Source of the DNA: Kineosphaera limosa NBRC 100340
GTDB lineage: Bacteria; Actinomycetota; Actinomycetes; Actinomycetales; Dermatophilaceae
Direction: 5' to 3'
DNA length: 64,000 nt
Assembly: GCF_000298215.1 (NCBI RefSeq)
Contig: NZ_BAHD01000007.1
Span: 21,084-85,083 of the forward strand
Below are positions 1 to 9,417 of this stretch, one piece after another (the first letter of the stretch is position 1; each line of letters starts with the position of its first letter). The notes beneath the pieces are model-generated. The model saw nothing but the letters and a program-made list of their open reading frames with translations. It was not told the origin of the DNA and did no database searches. Position numbers and translations under genes: made by a program.

Positions 1-45
1 CGCATCGACTCCTAGGGGGTAGGGGTCCGAAAGCGGGGGTTCGTC

Positions 46-1542
46 ATGGGCGAGAGCGTCGTTGTGGCTGCGCGTACTGAAGGAATTGCGAGTGGCGGGC
101 TCAGTGCCCGCAGCGCGGAGGCATCGGGCGACGATGGCGGTCCACCGGCACCCACGGGGCGGCAGACGTGGCCGTGGTGGTCGGCGGCCGCAGCGTTCGT
201 CGTGGGCGGTCTGCTGACCGCTGCCGGCGGGGCGCTCCGCTGGTGGGGGCCGCTACGCCTCGATGATCGGGTCGCGCGGGAGAACGACGACGCGAACCCA
301 CTGCACATGGGCTGGACCTTTCACGTGCATCCCGGCAGCGGAGAACTCGTCGCCCCTGGCCAACTGCTCGTGGCAGCTGGTTTGCTCCTGTTGTTGTTCT
401 TGCCGTGGCGCGGTCGCGCTGCCAAGGCCGTGGCTTATCCCACGTTGCTGTTCAGCGCACTGGGCGTCGCGTTTCGCCCCGGCGTGTGGGTCGCTTGGTG
501 GGGGCAGGGCAAGCCGGAGGCGCCGTTCCCGGGCTGGTACCCACAGCTGCCCGCCGGGGTCGAAGGACTCGTCACGTTCTCGATGGGGTTCTGGGCGCTG
601 GGGCTCGGGGTGTTGCTGCTGCTGGTCGCCGTCGCGATCCCTCCTCGTACCGGGGCACACGCGCAGACGTGGCGACGCACGACGCCGGCAGCCGTCACCC
701 TGCTGCTCACGGCCCCCGCCTTCGAGCTGATGATCTGCTCCGCCGTGTTCGGCGCCAGCCACGACGACCCGGTGGGCACGGACGTTCTCTCCGGGCTGGC
801 CTGGGTGGTGGTGGGGCTGCTGCTCGCGCGGGCCGCGGCCGCGGGTCGGGGGGCTGCCGCCGGACGGGGCGTCGCCGCCGGCGACCCACGACCGGCGCGC
901 GGCTGGGTGTGGTGGCGTTGGGCTGGGGCGTTCTTCGTGCTCGCCGGAGTTGTGGGGCTGGTGGCCACGTGGCTCTACCCGCCGGAGCAGCTGATGCTGC
1001 TCGACGAGCCGCCGGCGACGCGAGTCCCGCTCGGTCGCGTCATGATGCTCGCCGAGCTGGCCGGCTTCGTGCTGTTCGTGGTCGGCCCGGTGCGCGGGGG
1101 ACGACGACTGCTGGCCGCCGCCTTGGCACTGTTTGTGCTTGCCGCTGCCGTCTTGGCTATCGCGGAACAGCTCACTCGCACCTCGTCGGGGGCGATCTCG
1201 GAGGCGTTCGCGGGCGCGTCCATGGCCTTGACGATGCCGGCGCAGTTCGGCCTCCTGCCGTTGCTGGTCTCGGTGGTGGTCGCGTGGGAGTACAGCGTGA
1301 CCCGCTCGATTCGCCCCGCCGGCCTTGGCCTCGTCGTGTTGGCCGGGGTGCTGTCGGTGCTCCTCGTGAACGCGGTGCGGTTCGTGGGCGGTCCCGAGGC
1401 GACCCAGAGCTTCCCGCCGATGCTGGAGACCCTGCTGTTGGGGCCGGCTCTGCTGATGGCCTCCCGGCCGCCAGCGCAGCGGCCGATCGCCGCGAAGGAG
1501 CCGATGCAACCGGCGGATGCGCAGCCTCCGGCCGACCGGTAG
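46..1542 (+). CDS. Polytopic membrane protein, function unknown
   Basis: A 498-residue protein with about twelve long hydrophobic segments spread over its whole length, after a cytoplasmic N-terminus of roughly 45 residues. Hydrophobic stretches include those around residues 45-65, 105-125, 165-185 and 430-450. I see no catalytic motif, signal peptidase site or transporter signature, so I do not assign a substrate. The ATG at 46 is the first good start, with a G-rich stretch just upstream. It converges on the chemotaxis-like gene at 1572-2477 with about 30 bases between stops and no evident terminator. That it is an integral membrane protein is well supported; its role is not. Confidence 0.75.
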   Translation: MGESVVVAARTEGIASGGLSARSAEASGDDGGPPAPTGRQTWPWWSAAAAFVVGGLLTAAGGALRWWGPLRLDDRVARENDDANPLHMGWTFHVHPGSGELVAPGQLLVAAGLLLLLFLPWRGRAAKAVAYPTLLFSALGVAFRPGVWVAWWGQGKPEAPFPGWYPQLPAGVEGLVTFSMGFWALGLGVLLLLVAVAIPPRTGAHAQTWRRTTPAAVTLLLTAPAFELMICSAVFGASHDDPVGTDVLSGLAWVVVGLLLARAAAAGRGAAAGRGVAAGDPRPARGWVWWRWAGAFFVLAGVVGLVATWLYPPEQLMLLDEPPATRVPLGRVMMLAELAGFVLFVVGPVRGGRRLLAAALALFVLAAAVLAIAEQLTRTSSGAISEAFAGASMALTMPAQFGLLPLLVSVVVAWEYSVTRSIRPAGLGLVVLAGVLSVLLVNAVRFVGGPEATQSFPPMLETLLLGPALLMASRPPAQRPIAAKEPMQPADAQPPADR

Positions 1543-1571
1543 CCGACGACCCTCGCAGGATCGGCCCGTCC

Positions 1572-2477
1572 TCAGCCGCTGCAGGCGATGATCTGGGTGC
1601 GCAGCTGCTGGGCGTGTTCGCTGAGTCCGCCTTCTCCGGAGACGGTCGTCGCGACCTCCGTGACGAGCGTGGAGATGCCGGTGATGGCCTCGCTGATCGC
1701 CGCGATCGTCTGCACGGAGGCCGCCAACGCCTCCTGCGTGGCGACGACTTGGCGGGCGATGTCGTCCGAGGACTTGCTCGTCTCGTTCGCCAGCTCCTTG
1801 ACCTCGCCGGCGACGACCGCGAAACCCTTGCCCAGGTCGCCGGCGCGGGCCGCCTCGATGGTCGCGTTGAGCGCGAGCAGCCGGGTCTGGCCGGCGACGC
1901 CGCTGATGATGGCGACGGCCTGCTGAATCTCGGCGCCCGCGGACTCCAGGGTGCGCACGGTCGAGATCGCGTCCGCGGCTCGAGCGACGGCGTCCTCGAC
2001 CCCGGCGCTGAGATCGGCGCTGGTGCGTGCCAGGTGCACGGCGGTTTCGCTGACCTCGGCGGCAATGCCCATCGTCGTGGAGACGAGCTCGGAGCGGGTG
2101 GCCTCCTGGGCCGCCATCTCCTGCCCGACTGCGAGCATCTTCAGCCGGGCGGTGTTGATGTCTTTTGCGCCTGCCTCGAAGCCGCCGGGCATCCCGCGGA
2201 GCAGGAACTGGCGGTGGCCCCGCCCGTCGGCGGCGGCGCTCAGGCAGGCTTGCGCCTCGCGCATGAACGCGTCGACGACGTCGAGCAGGCGGTTGAACGA
2301 CTCGCCGGCGGCGTCGAGCTGCTCGTTGCCGGTCAGTACGTCGGCACGCACCTCCAGGTCGCCGTGCGCTGCGCTCTCGATGACCTGGGCGAGTCGAGCC
2401 AGCGCCTCGTCGGCCGCGACGTCGACGGGCGCCGGGGTGGGCAGCGCGGTGCGCTTGGGCATCAGGAGCGCCATCAC
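1572..2477 (-). CDS. Methyl-accepting chemotaxis-type signalling protein (cytosolic)
   Basis: A 301-residue protein whose second half is the conserved signalling hairpin of methyl-accepting chemotaxis proteins; the tip reads [15 protein letters not shown] near residue 200, followed by [15 protein letters not shown]. The N-terminal part (about residues 20-90) looks HAMP-like or linker-like, and no transmembrane segment or periplasmic domain is present. It begins GTGATG, overlapping the stop of the PAS gene upstream by four bases, so the two are translationally coupled. Together they look like an Aer-type energy or oxygen sensor made as two polypeptides. No cheA, cheW or flagellar genes lie in the window, so a role in motility is inferred. 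Confidence 0.85.
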   Translation of the reverse strand: MMALLMPKRTALPTPAPVDVAADEALARLAQVIESAAHGDLEVRADVLTGNEQLDAAGESFNRLLDVVDAFMREAQACLSAAADGRGHRQFLLRGMPGGFEAGAKDINTARLKMLAVGQEMAAQEATRSELVSTTMGIAAEVSETAVHLARTSADLSAGVEDAVARAADAISTVRTLESAGAEIQQAVAIISGVAGQTRLLALNATIEAARAGDLGKGFAVVAGEVKELANETSKSSDDIARQVVATQEALAASVQTIAAISEAITGISTLVTEVATTVSGEGGLSEHAQQLRTQIIACSG

Positions 2478-3028
2478 GCCACCTCTGCTCTGGACGCAGT
2501 GCTGGGGTCGATGAGGGACCAGATGTACTGGTCGTAGGTCAGGTGCTGCTCGGTGAGCGTGTCGGCGAGCAACCGGGCCGAGGCGTCGGCCGCCTCACTG
2601 GCCTTACGGTGGCGCTTCTCCTCGTCGAGCATCCGCTGATACAGCGGCAGCACCCGCGTCATCGCCGCCGGCTCCGGCACGCGCCGATTCGAGTGGAAGC
2701 CGATGATCTTGCCGGCGCGATCGCGGGTCGGCGTGACGTGGGCGAGCACCCAATAGTGGTCGCCGTTCTTGGCCAGGTTGTTGATGAACGCGAAGATCTC
2801 TTCACCGCGCCCGATCGAGTCCCACAGCAGCCGGAACACACCGCGTGGCATCTGGGGGTGCCGGATGAGATTGTGCGGCTGGCCGATGATCTCCGGCAGC
2901 GTGTATCCGGAGACGCGGACGAAGACATCGTTCGCGTAGGTGATCCGGCCTTTCGGGTCGGTCTTGGAGACGAGTAGCTCACTGGGTTCGAAGCGTCGCT
3001 CTCGGCCCGTGGGCGCAACGGCGGACAA
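2474..3028 (-). CDS. PAS domain protein, Aer-like sensor
   Basis: A 184-residue protein with one PAS domain at about residues 20-120. It has the Aer/PAS hallmarks: a sensor strand around GRITYAND, the [14 protein letters not shown] segment, and the [24 protein letters not shown] stretch seen in short pieces. The C-terminal quarter is a charged helix that could pair with the downstream signalling protein. Aer PAS domains bind FAD; binding here is inferred from similarity only. The stop overlaps the start of the methyl-accepting gene by four bases. In classical Aer both parts are in one chain, so this is a split version. The gap 3029-3145 should hold the promoter, but I see no clear -35/-10 pair. 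Confidence 0.82.
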   Translation of the reverse strand: MSAVAPTGRERRFEPSELLVSKTDPKGRITYANDVFVRVSGYTLPEIIGQPHNLIRHPQMPRGVFRLLWDSIGRGEEIFAFINNLAKNGDHYWVLAHVTPTRDRAGKIIGFHSNRRVPEPAAMTRVLPLYQRMLDEEKRHRKASEAADASARLLADTLTEQHLTYDQYIWSLIDPSTASRAEVA

Positions 3029-3145
3029 AGTGCCTCCTCGGCATAGTCATCCCCGGGCACCTTGTGAGAACCGACGGGATCGAATACACACTGTTATTCG
3101 GTGTTGGCGAGGCTGTTCTTAGTCGGTCGTCCTGCACCGCTCCTC

Positions 3146-6100
3146 TCATCCGGCCAGGTGCGCCCAGCTGCGCTCGAGCTCGGTCCAGGGGCCGACGGCG
3201 GCGACGCGGCCGTCGGCGACGACGACGACCCGATCGGCCTGGGCGAGCGCGGCGCGTTTGGACGTGGCGCCGATGACGGTCGCGTTGCGGTCGCGCAGGG
3301 CCCGCCACAGGTCCACCTCGGTGCGGGCGTCCAAGGCCGAGGAAACGTCGTCGGCCAGGAGCAGCTCGGCGTCGGCAGCCAGGGCTCGGGCCAGGGCCAG
3401 GCGCTGCACCTGGCCGCCGGACAGCCGCACGCCGCGGTGCCCGACCAACGCCTCGGGGCCACCGGCGCTCTCCACGTCGGCGCTCAGGCGCGCATCGGCG
3501 ACCGGCGCGGTGAAGAGTCGCTCGTGGCCCAACCGAACGTTGTCCGCAAACGTGCCCGAGAGCACCCGCGGCACCTGGGCGACGTAAGCCACCTGACCGG
3601 GGCGCAGGAACAGTTCGGGGTCGCCGACCTCGGTGCCGTTCCAGCGCAGCGAGCCACGGTGGTCGACCAGCCCGGCCAACGCCCGCAGCAGGCTCGACTT
3701 GCCAGAGCCGATCTGCCCCAGCAGCAACACCAGTTCGCCGCGCTCGACGTCGAGGTCGACGTCCTCGATGCCGATCGTCCCGTCCTCGTGCATGGCCGTG
3801 AGGCCGCGCAGCGTGAGCTGCCGCAGGGGCGCGCGGGGCACTCGCGGCGGGTCGGGGGCCGCGCCGGTGAGCAGATCGACTCCGTCGGGCAGCTGCATGA
3901 GGTCGACCCCACCGGCCATGCGGCCGGTCGCCGTCTGCCAGGAGCGGGTGCCGGGCGCCTCGGTGACGACGGCACCGGCGACTCGGCCGAACCAGTCGAA
4001 GCCGCTGACGGCGGTCGCGACGAGCAGCGCCGTCGCCAGGCCCCAGGCGTCGAGCAGCACGCCGAGCCAGGCCGCGACCACGCCGAGCTGCACCATGATC
4101 GTCGGCACTCCGTCGAGGGCCGACTGCACGCGGTGCTCGCGGACGGCCGCGCGCACCCGCCGCTCATCAACGGCCAACAAGTGTGTGCGTACCTGTGGCA
4201 GGCGCCCCGCGAGCTTGACGGTGCGCGCGGCGTCGAGCACCGAGACGAGGGTGCGACCGAAACTGGCCCGCGCCGCGGAGGCAGCCGTCGCCGACTTGCC
4301 CGCGATGGGGCGGCCGAAGGCGGACGCCAGACCCGCGGCGACCATGACGCACAACAGCACCAGTCCGGCGAGCCATGAGCCCGCGGCCAGGCTGGTGAAC
4401 CCTGCGATGAGCAGGCCGTTGAGCACATCGACCCAACGGTCGGCGTAGCGCGCGTACCGGTCGGAGTCCAGGGCGCGCGCCACGACCTCTCCGGCCGGAG
4501 ACGGAGGTAGCCGACGCTGACCGCTCTGGCCGACGAGCACGGCCATCCGCACGCGGAGCAGCACCTCGACCCACCAGCGCGGGTAGCGCATGACCCCGGC
4601 CGCCAGCGCGACCGGCCCCAAGAGCGCGCTCACCACGACCAGCGCCACCCAACCCCACGGGCTCCCGCCGGTGCTCAGGGACTCGACGGCGTGGCCCCAG
4701 CCGTAGCCGGTCAAGGCGCCCATGGCGCCGGACAGTCCGTAGGCGAGGAACAGACCGACCGACAGGATCCCCCAACGCGGCCGCACGATGAACACGCGCC
4801 AGATGCCGCGGGCCAGGGACGGTCCGGAGCCCGCGTCGGCCCGCGGCACGACCTCGCCGCGGCGTCGGGAAGTGCCGACCGCTACCGGCTCGGCGGATCC
4901 GCCGGGACGGGTGCCGGCCGGCTCAGAGCTCGGCTCCGTCGATGGTGCCGTCGATGGTGCCGTGGATGGCGCCGTGGTGGTCGCCGCATCGGATGTCTGG
5001 GTGGCCTCGTGCGGGGCCCGATTCTCCTCGCTCAGGCCGGCGGCCTCGAGCAGGTCGCGGAAGGGTCCTTCGGCGCGCGCGAGCTCGACGCGGCTCCCGG
5101 CCTGGACGATCCGGCCGTCGGTCAGGACTGCGACCTGGTCGGCGCGGGCGATCGTGGACAGGCGGTGGGCGATGAGGATGCCAGTGCGGCCGCGCAGCAG
5201 CCGGTCGGCGGCGGCGACGACGCGGGACTCGGTGAGCGGGTCCATCCGGGCGGTCGCTTCGTCGAGCACGACCACCTCGACGTCGCGGATGAGCAGCCGA
5301 GCGAAGGCCAGCAGCTGCTCCTCGCCGGCCGACAGCGTGGTGCCTCCGGCGCCCAGCGCGGTGTCCAGGCCCTCGTCCAGGCCGGCGACCCAATCGGTGA
5401 GCCCCAGCTCGGTGATGACCTGCTCGATGCGGTCGCGCGGCAGGTCCGCGAACAGCGTGATGTTCTCGGCGAGGGTGCCCGCGACGATCTCGGTGCGCTG
5501 GGTGACGACCCCGACGGCGCGCCGCAGCTCCTGCAGGTCGACGTCGAGCACGTCGACTCCGCCGAGAAAGACCGTGCCGGCGGGAGGGTCGACCGCGCGG
5601 GAGACGAGCGCGGCCAGCGTCGATTTGCCGGAGCCGGTGCGGCCCACGAGCGCGAGCGTCTGCCCGGCCGGCACGCTCAGGTCGATGTCCCGCAGGGCGA
5701 AGGAGCCTTCCGGGTAGCCGAAGTGCAGGTCCTCGAAGCGCAGGTCCAGTGCGCCGGGCGGGAGGCTGCGCCCGCCGACGGGCTCCGGGGCAGAGGCGAG
5801 CATGAGGCGCAGCCGCAACACGGCGCCCATCCCGGCCTGCAGGTCGGGCAACTGCTCGGCGACGTGGGCGGTGAGCCCGACGAACGTGCTCGTCACGAGG
5901 AACAGGGTCACGAGTTGGGCCACGCTCAGCCCGCCGCCCAGCGCCAACGCGGTGCCGACCACCGCTGTCGCGGCGAGCAGCGCGTGCAGGGTCAGGCCGG
6001 CGCGCAGCACGACCTTGCGCTCGAGCACCAGGACGTTCTCGAAGCGAGCGTGGACGATCGCCGACAGCCGAGCTAGGCGCTTGATGGCGAACGCCTGCCC

Positions 6101-6772
6101 CAGGCTCGTGCGCAGGTCGTCGCGGCCGGCGACACCCTCCTCGAGAGCGGCGGCGTGATCGGTCCACGCGGCCTCCTCGACGACCTTGCGCTCGGCGATG
6201 CCGGGCAGCAGGGGGCGCACGACGCGCAGCGTCAGCCATGTGACGAGGGGAAACACGATGGCCCCCGGCCACCAGGTGAGGGCCGCCACGACGAGCATCG
6301 GCACGCCGGTGAGCACGGCGCGCAGCATCATCCACACCTGCAGGCGCACGAGCGAGCCGACCTCGCGGGTGTCGTCGTCGACGCGGTCCAGCACCTCCCC
6401 GACGGCCTGCTCGGTGAGCACCGCCAGCGGCTGATTGAGCGCTGCGTCCAGCAGGTCCGCCCGAAGCCGACCCTCGGCCAGATCGGCGGCCCCCGCCCAC
6501 AGCACCCGCCCAACGGTGTCGAGACACGCGCCGCCCACGACGCATAGGGCCAGCCAGCCCACGAGATCGAGGCGGACCCCCTCGGCCAGCCGGCCCGCGA
6601 CGACCGTGCCGAGAGCGGTGCCGATCGAGCCGAGCAGCAGGGCCAGCAGCGCCACGGCACAGACGGGGGTCAGCAGCCGCCGCCAGGTGACCGTCGGGGG
6701 CGCCGGTGCGCGCCGACCCGCGTCGGCACTGGTGCCGGCTGAGTCGAGGGAGCGGGCGAACAGAGTGGTCAC
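3146..6772 (-). CDS. Fused two-cassette ABC transporter (TMD-NBD-TMD-NBD)
   Basis: A protein of about 1208 residues with two full ABC half-transporters in one chain. The first half has six membrane helices then a nucleotide-binding domain with Walker A GRTGSGKST (about residue 380), signature LSAGEEQ and Walker B VVVLDEAT. The second half repeats this with GQIGSGKSS (about residue 1020), LSGGQVQ and LLLADDVS. A linker rich in Ala, Pro, Ser and Thr (around residues 590-660) joins them. The first signature motif and second Walker B are non-canonical, as in asymmetric exporters with one degenerate ATP site. I chose GTG at 6772; a GTG at 6832 in the same frame is also possible. The substrate cannot be inferred. 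Confidence 0.9.
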   Translation of the reverse strand: MTTLFARSLDSAGTSADAGRRAPAPPTVTWRRLLTPVCAVALLALLLGSIGTALGTVVAGRLAEGVRLDLVGWLALCVVGGACLDTVGRVLWAGAADLAEGRLRADLLDAALNQPLAVLTEQAVGEVLDRVDDDTREVGSLVRLQVWMMLRAVLTGVPMLVVAALTWWPGAIVFPLVTWLTLRVVRPLLPGIAERKVVEEAAWTDHAAALEEGVAGRDDLRTSLGQAFAIKRLARLSAIVHARFENVLVLERKVVLRAGLTLHALLAATAVVGTALALGGGLSVAQLVTLFLVTSTFVGLTAHVAEQLPDLQAGMGAVLRLRLMLASAPEPVGGRSLPPGALDLRFEDLHFGYPEGSFALRDIDLSVPAGQTLALVGRTGSGKSTLAALVSRAVDPPAGTVFLGGVDVLDVDLQELRRAVGVVTQRTEIVAGTLAENITLFADLPRDRIEQVITELGLTDWVAGLDEGLDTALGAGGTTLSAGEEQLLAFARLLIRDVEVVVLDEATARMDPLTESRVVAAADRLLRGRTGILIAHRLSTIARADQVAVLTDGRIVQAGSRVELARAEGPFRDLLEAAGLSEENRAPHEATQTSDAATTTAPSTAPSTAPSTEPSSEPAGTRPGGSAEPVAVGTSRRRGEVVPRADAGSGPSLARGIWRVFIVRPRWGILSVGLFLAYGLSGAMGALTGYGWGHAVESLSTGGSPWGWVALVVVSALLGPVALAAGVMRYPRWWVEVLLRVRMAVLVGQSGQRRLPPSPAGEVVARALDSDRYARYADRWVDVLNGLLIAGFTSLAAGSWLAGLVLLCVMVAAGLASAFGRPIAGKSATAASAARASFGRTLVSVLDAARTVKLAGRLPQVRTHLLAVDERRVRAAVREHRVQSALDGVPTIMVQLGVVAAWLGVLLDAWGLATALLVATAVSGFDWFGRVAGAVVTEAPGTRSWQTATGRMAGGVDLMQLPDGVDLLTGAAPDPPRVPRAPLRQLTLRGLTAMHEDGTIGIEDVDLDVERGELVLLLGQIGSGKSSLLRALAGLVDHRGSLRWNGTEVGDPELFLRPGQVAYVAQVPRVLSGTFADNVRLGHERLFTAPVADARLSADVESAGGPEALVGHRGVRLSGGQVQRLALARALAADAELLLADDVSSALDARTEVDLWRALRDRNATVIGATSKRAALAQADRVVVVADGRVAAVGPWTELERSWAHLAG

Positions 6773-6934
6773 GAGTACCGAAGCGTAATGAGTCAGCCCC
6801 GGCGAAGCACGTGAATTTCGCGCGAGCTCCACGCGTCGCCCCAGGTGGCGGCCCTGACCCCCCGATGCGGCCCGGTGCGCCGGCCTGGTGGCGGACTGGT
6901 GGCGGACTGGTGGCGGCGCGTTGCGGCGGTCCGG

Positions 6935-7717
6935 TCAGCCGGTCGCGCGGGTGACCTCGTCGAGGTGGGCGCGGGCGTCCGCGTACCGATGGGTGATGAG
7001 TTCGATGACCGCCGGGTGCTCGGCCAGCGGGTCGGTCACCAGGTCCGCGCCGGCCTCGCGGAGTCGGTCGTGGAAGAAGCCCTCGCCGATGAGGTACGAC
7101 GCGACGACGGCACGGCCGGTGCGGCAGGCGCGCCAGGCGCGAGCCGCGGCGACGGCCGCCGGCACCGTGGGGGAGGCGCTGGCCCCGAAACCGACACCCA
7201 CCCGACCCGGCCAGCGGCGCGCCAGGAGTGCGGCTACGGCCTTCGCGTCGGCAGCGGCCTGGGGGCGCGAGGAGCCGGCGGCCGCCAGCACGATCGCATC
7301 GCCCGGTTTCGCGCCGCCCTGAACGAGGCGCTCGATCAGGGCCTGGACCAGCAGCGGGTGCGGACCCAGGGCGCCGCTGGTCGCGGCCAGTGCGTGCGGT
7401 GCGACGGCGCCCAGCACGTCGACCTGCACGTGGTAGCCCATGCTCAACAGCAGCGGAACGACGGCCACTCGTCGACCGGCCGCAGCGCGCGCCGCGACGA
7501 CCTGCGCCACGCGTGGCTCCTGCACGTCGACATAGGCGAGCTCGACGTGCACGCCCGGGAGCTGAGCGGCTACGGCTTCGCGGATCCGATGGCTGGTCGC
7601 CGCGCCCGCCGCGTCGCGGGTGCCGTGGGCGACGAGCACCAGATCGGTGGGTGCACCCCGATCGAGGTGAGCGGATCGGTCGTGCCGCGGGGGCAGCAGG
7701 GTCGGGGCGGTGGTCAT
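6935..7717 (-). CDS. Sirohydrochlorin chelatase family protein (CbiX-like)
   Basis: A 260-residue protein of the CbiX/SirB family, which inserts metal (iron for siroheme) into sirohydrochlorin. The N-terminal half carries LVLVAHGTRD, with the active-site His, and LLSMGYHV; the C-terminal half has the matching AAAGSSRP and a GFFHDRL segment, giving the usual two-lobed chelatase. It overlaps the regulator gene nnaR by four bases and is last in the nitrate/nitrite cluster. Siroheme is the cofactor of the nitrite reductase NirB encoded upstream, which fits ferrochelatase activity. A cobalt or nickel specificity cannot be excluded from sequence. Confidence 0.88.
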   Translation of the reverse strand: MTTAPTLLPPRHDRSAHLDRGAPTDLVLVAHGTRDAAGAATSHRIREAVAAQLPGVHVELAYVDVQEPRVAQVVAARAAAGRRVAVVPLLLSMGYHVQVDVLGAVAPHALAATSGALGPHPLLVQALIERLVQGGAKPGDAIVLAAAGSSRPQAAADAKAVAALLARRWPGRVGVGFGASASPTVPAAVAAARAWRACRTGRAVVASYLIGEGFFHDRLREAGADLVTDPLAEHPAVIELITHRYADARAHLDEVTRATG

Positions 7718-8934
7718 GGGTGGGCTCCCTGTTCGGCGCGGGGCCGGCTCGGATCGAGCATCGGGTCGTTGCGCACTTCGTCGGGCAGCATGTTTGCGGT
7801 GCGTACGTTTTCGGGCGGTACGTCATCGGGCAACACATCGAGTCGGTAGCCGCGTTTGACCACGGTCTGCACGAGCGGGCGCAGGCCCGGGGCCTCGCGC
7901 AGCCGGGCCACCGCCATCTCGGCCGTATGCGGATTAGTGCTGTCTCCCGGTAGTTCGGCCAGGATGGCGGCGCGGGTGACGACGGCACCCTGCGCCTGCG
8001 CCAGCAGCCGCAGTACCGCCAGCCCCGCCGGCGTGAGCGGCAGCGGCCGGCCCTCCAGGTGGGCGGCGCGAGTTCGCACCATCAGGGTCCCCGCGGGGGT
8101 GTGGACGCGCGCGGCAGCCCGCGGCGCCAACGCCTTGACGAGTTCGCGCACGAGCGCCCCGAGGCGGTAGCGATCCGGCACGATCGGCTCGATGCCTACC
8201 GCCTGCAGCGGGCCCGCCGTCACCGGACCCACGGCCGCGGCGAGGACGTCTCCCTGGGGATGGCAGGCAGCGACGACCTCCTCGAACCGGCCGTGGCTGC
8301 GGGCTCGGTCGAGAAACTCGGCCGCCATCGGCGCGGAGGTGAAGACGACCGCGTCGACCTGTTTGTCGGCCACCAGGTCGATCCCGCGAGCCACCGCCGC
8401 CGGATCCGGGCTCGGCCCGACTCGATAGACGACCACCGGGGTGACCCGGGCGCCGGCATCGGCGAAGAGTGCGTCGAGGCCGTCGTCGCCGGATCCGTGG
8501 TGCTGCACGGCGACGTGGCGACCCTCGACTCCCTGCGCCAGCAGGTACTCGCCGACCTCAGCCGCCGTCTCCGACTCTGCGGTCCAGGCGGCGGAAAGCC
8601 CGGCCTGCAGAATCGCACCCTTGGCCTTGGGGCCGCGGGCGACGATCTGCGTGTCGGCCAGCGCCGCGAGGAGGTCGGTGGCCAGGCCCGCCGCGTCGGC
8701 CGCCTCGACCCAGCCGCGCAGCCCGACTCCGGTCGTCACCACGAGGACGTCCGGAGGATCGGCGATGAGGTCGCGCGTTCGATCCGTCAGCTCGTCGTCG
8801 TCCGCGTGCGGGACGATCGAGAGCACCGGTGCATCGACGATGGCGGCACCCCGCCGGGCCAGGGCCGCCCCCAACTCGGCAGCCCGGCGCTGGTTCGTCA
8901 GCAGCACCCGAAGTCCACCAAGTTGCTCCTGCAT
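7714..8934 (-). CDS. nnaR: NnaR-type regulator: HemD-like domain plus winged-helix DNA-binding domain
   Basis: A 406-residue protein. Residues about 1-265 form a uroporphyrinogen-III synthase (HemD)-like fold, with LLTNQRRA at the start and VVTTGVGLRGW around residue 65. Residues about 290-395 are an OmpR/PhoB-type winged helix, with LTPAGLAVLRLLAQ and a VKRGYRLD wing. This architecture is that of NnaR, the nitrate/nitrite assimilation regulator described in Streptomyces and mycobacteria, thought to act with GlnR. Its place between nirD and the siroheme chelatase gene supports a regulatory rather than purely biosynthetic role. It is easily misannotated as hemD. Whether the HemD domain is still catalytic cannot be told. 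Confidence 0.88.
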   Translation of the reverse strand: MQEQLGGLRVLLTNQRRAAELGAALARRGAAIVDAPVLSIVPHADDDELTDRTRDLIADPPDVLVVTTGVGLRGWVEAADAAGLATDLLAALADTQIVARGPKAKGAILQAGLSAAWTAESETAAEVGEYLLAQGVEGRHVAVQHHGSGDDGLDALFADAGARVTPVVVYRVGPSPDPAAVARGIDLVADKQVDAVVFTSAPMAAEFLDRARSHGRFEEVVAACHPQGDVLAAAVGPVTAGPLQAVGIEPIVPDRYRLGALVRELVKALAPRAAARVHTPAGTLMVRTRAAHLEGRPLPLTPAGLAVLRLLAQAQGAVVTRAAILAELPGDSTNPHTAEMAVARLREAPGLRPLVQTVVKRGYRLDVLPDDVPPENVRTANMLPDEVRNDPMLDPSRPRAEQGAHP

Positions 8935-8943
8935 GGTCTTTCC

Positions 8944-9417
8944 TTATCCCGCTTCCGTGACGGCCGTTGCGCTCGACGTGGACGCGTCGAGCGATGCTCC
9001 GGCGTGCGGAGCCCGGGCTACGCATACCCGACCCTCGCAGACCTGCACCGGCCAGGTGGCCAGCGCCACGGCCGGATCGGTGAGGCAGACGCCGGTGCGC
9101 ACGTCGAAGGCCTGCTTGTACATCGGCGACTGCAGCGTCGGCACCTGCTCCCCGTCGACGATCGCCGAGCCCACGATGCCACGGGACATGACGTTGGCCC
9201 CGCTGAACGGATCGTGCTGCGCCACAGCGTAAACCGAGTCGTCGAGCAGGCGGACCAGCGCCACCTGTGCGCCGCCGACCCACGCCGCGGCGGCCCGCTC
9301 GGGCAGCAGTTCGGTCAGTGCGCAGACATCCTCATAGGCGGTCTCGACGGACAACGAATCCTCCACAGTAACGTGTGTGATTGTCGGACGGGTGGGGGCT
9401 GTTCGGGCCGTGGTCAC
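8944..9417 (-). CDS. nirD: Nitrite reductase (NADH) small subunit
   Basis: A 157-residue Rieske-like small subunit of the assimilatory NAD(P)H nitrite reductase. The core (about residues 25-140) shows the NirD order: VCALTELLPE, VALVRLLDD, VYAVAQHDPFSGANVMSRG, LQSPMYKQAFDV and the C-terminal CEGRVCV. The cysteine/histidine ligands of true Rieske proteins are absent, as is usual for NirD. The first ~20 and last ~20 residues are low-complexity extensions. The start is a GTG whose first bases overlap the nirB stop (GTGA), so the subunits are translationally coupled. It acts in the cytoplasm with NirB, reducing nitrite to ammonium. Confidence 0.92.
   Translation of the reverse strand: MTTARTAPTRPTITHVTVEDSLSVETAYEDVCALTELLPERAAAAWVGGAQVALVRLLDDSVYAVAQHDPFSGANVMSRGIVGSAIVDGEQVPTLQSPMYKQAFDVRTGVCLTDPAVALATWPVQVCEGRVCVARAPHAGASLDASTSSATAVTEAG

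Noticed and set aside
405..2537. A 710-codon frame on the plus strand
   Set aside because: It overlaps the membrane protein gene in another frame and runs antisense to the chemotaxis gene; its composition is Arg/Gly/Ala-rich, typical of shadow frames in high-GC DNA.
4923..7988. A frame of over 1000 codons on the minus strand
   Set aside because: Same strand but shifted relative to the ABC transporter and chelatase genes; extremely Arg/Pro/Gly-rich, no domains.
7714..8934. Housekeeping hemD (uroporphyrinogen-III synthase)
   Set aside because: A HemD-like domain is present, but the winged-helix C-terminus and location in the nitrate cluster fit NnaR.
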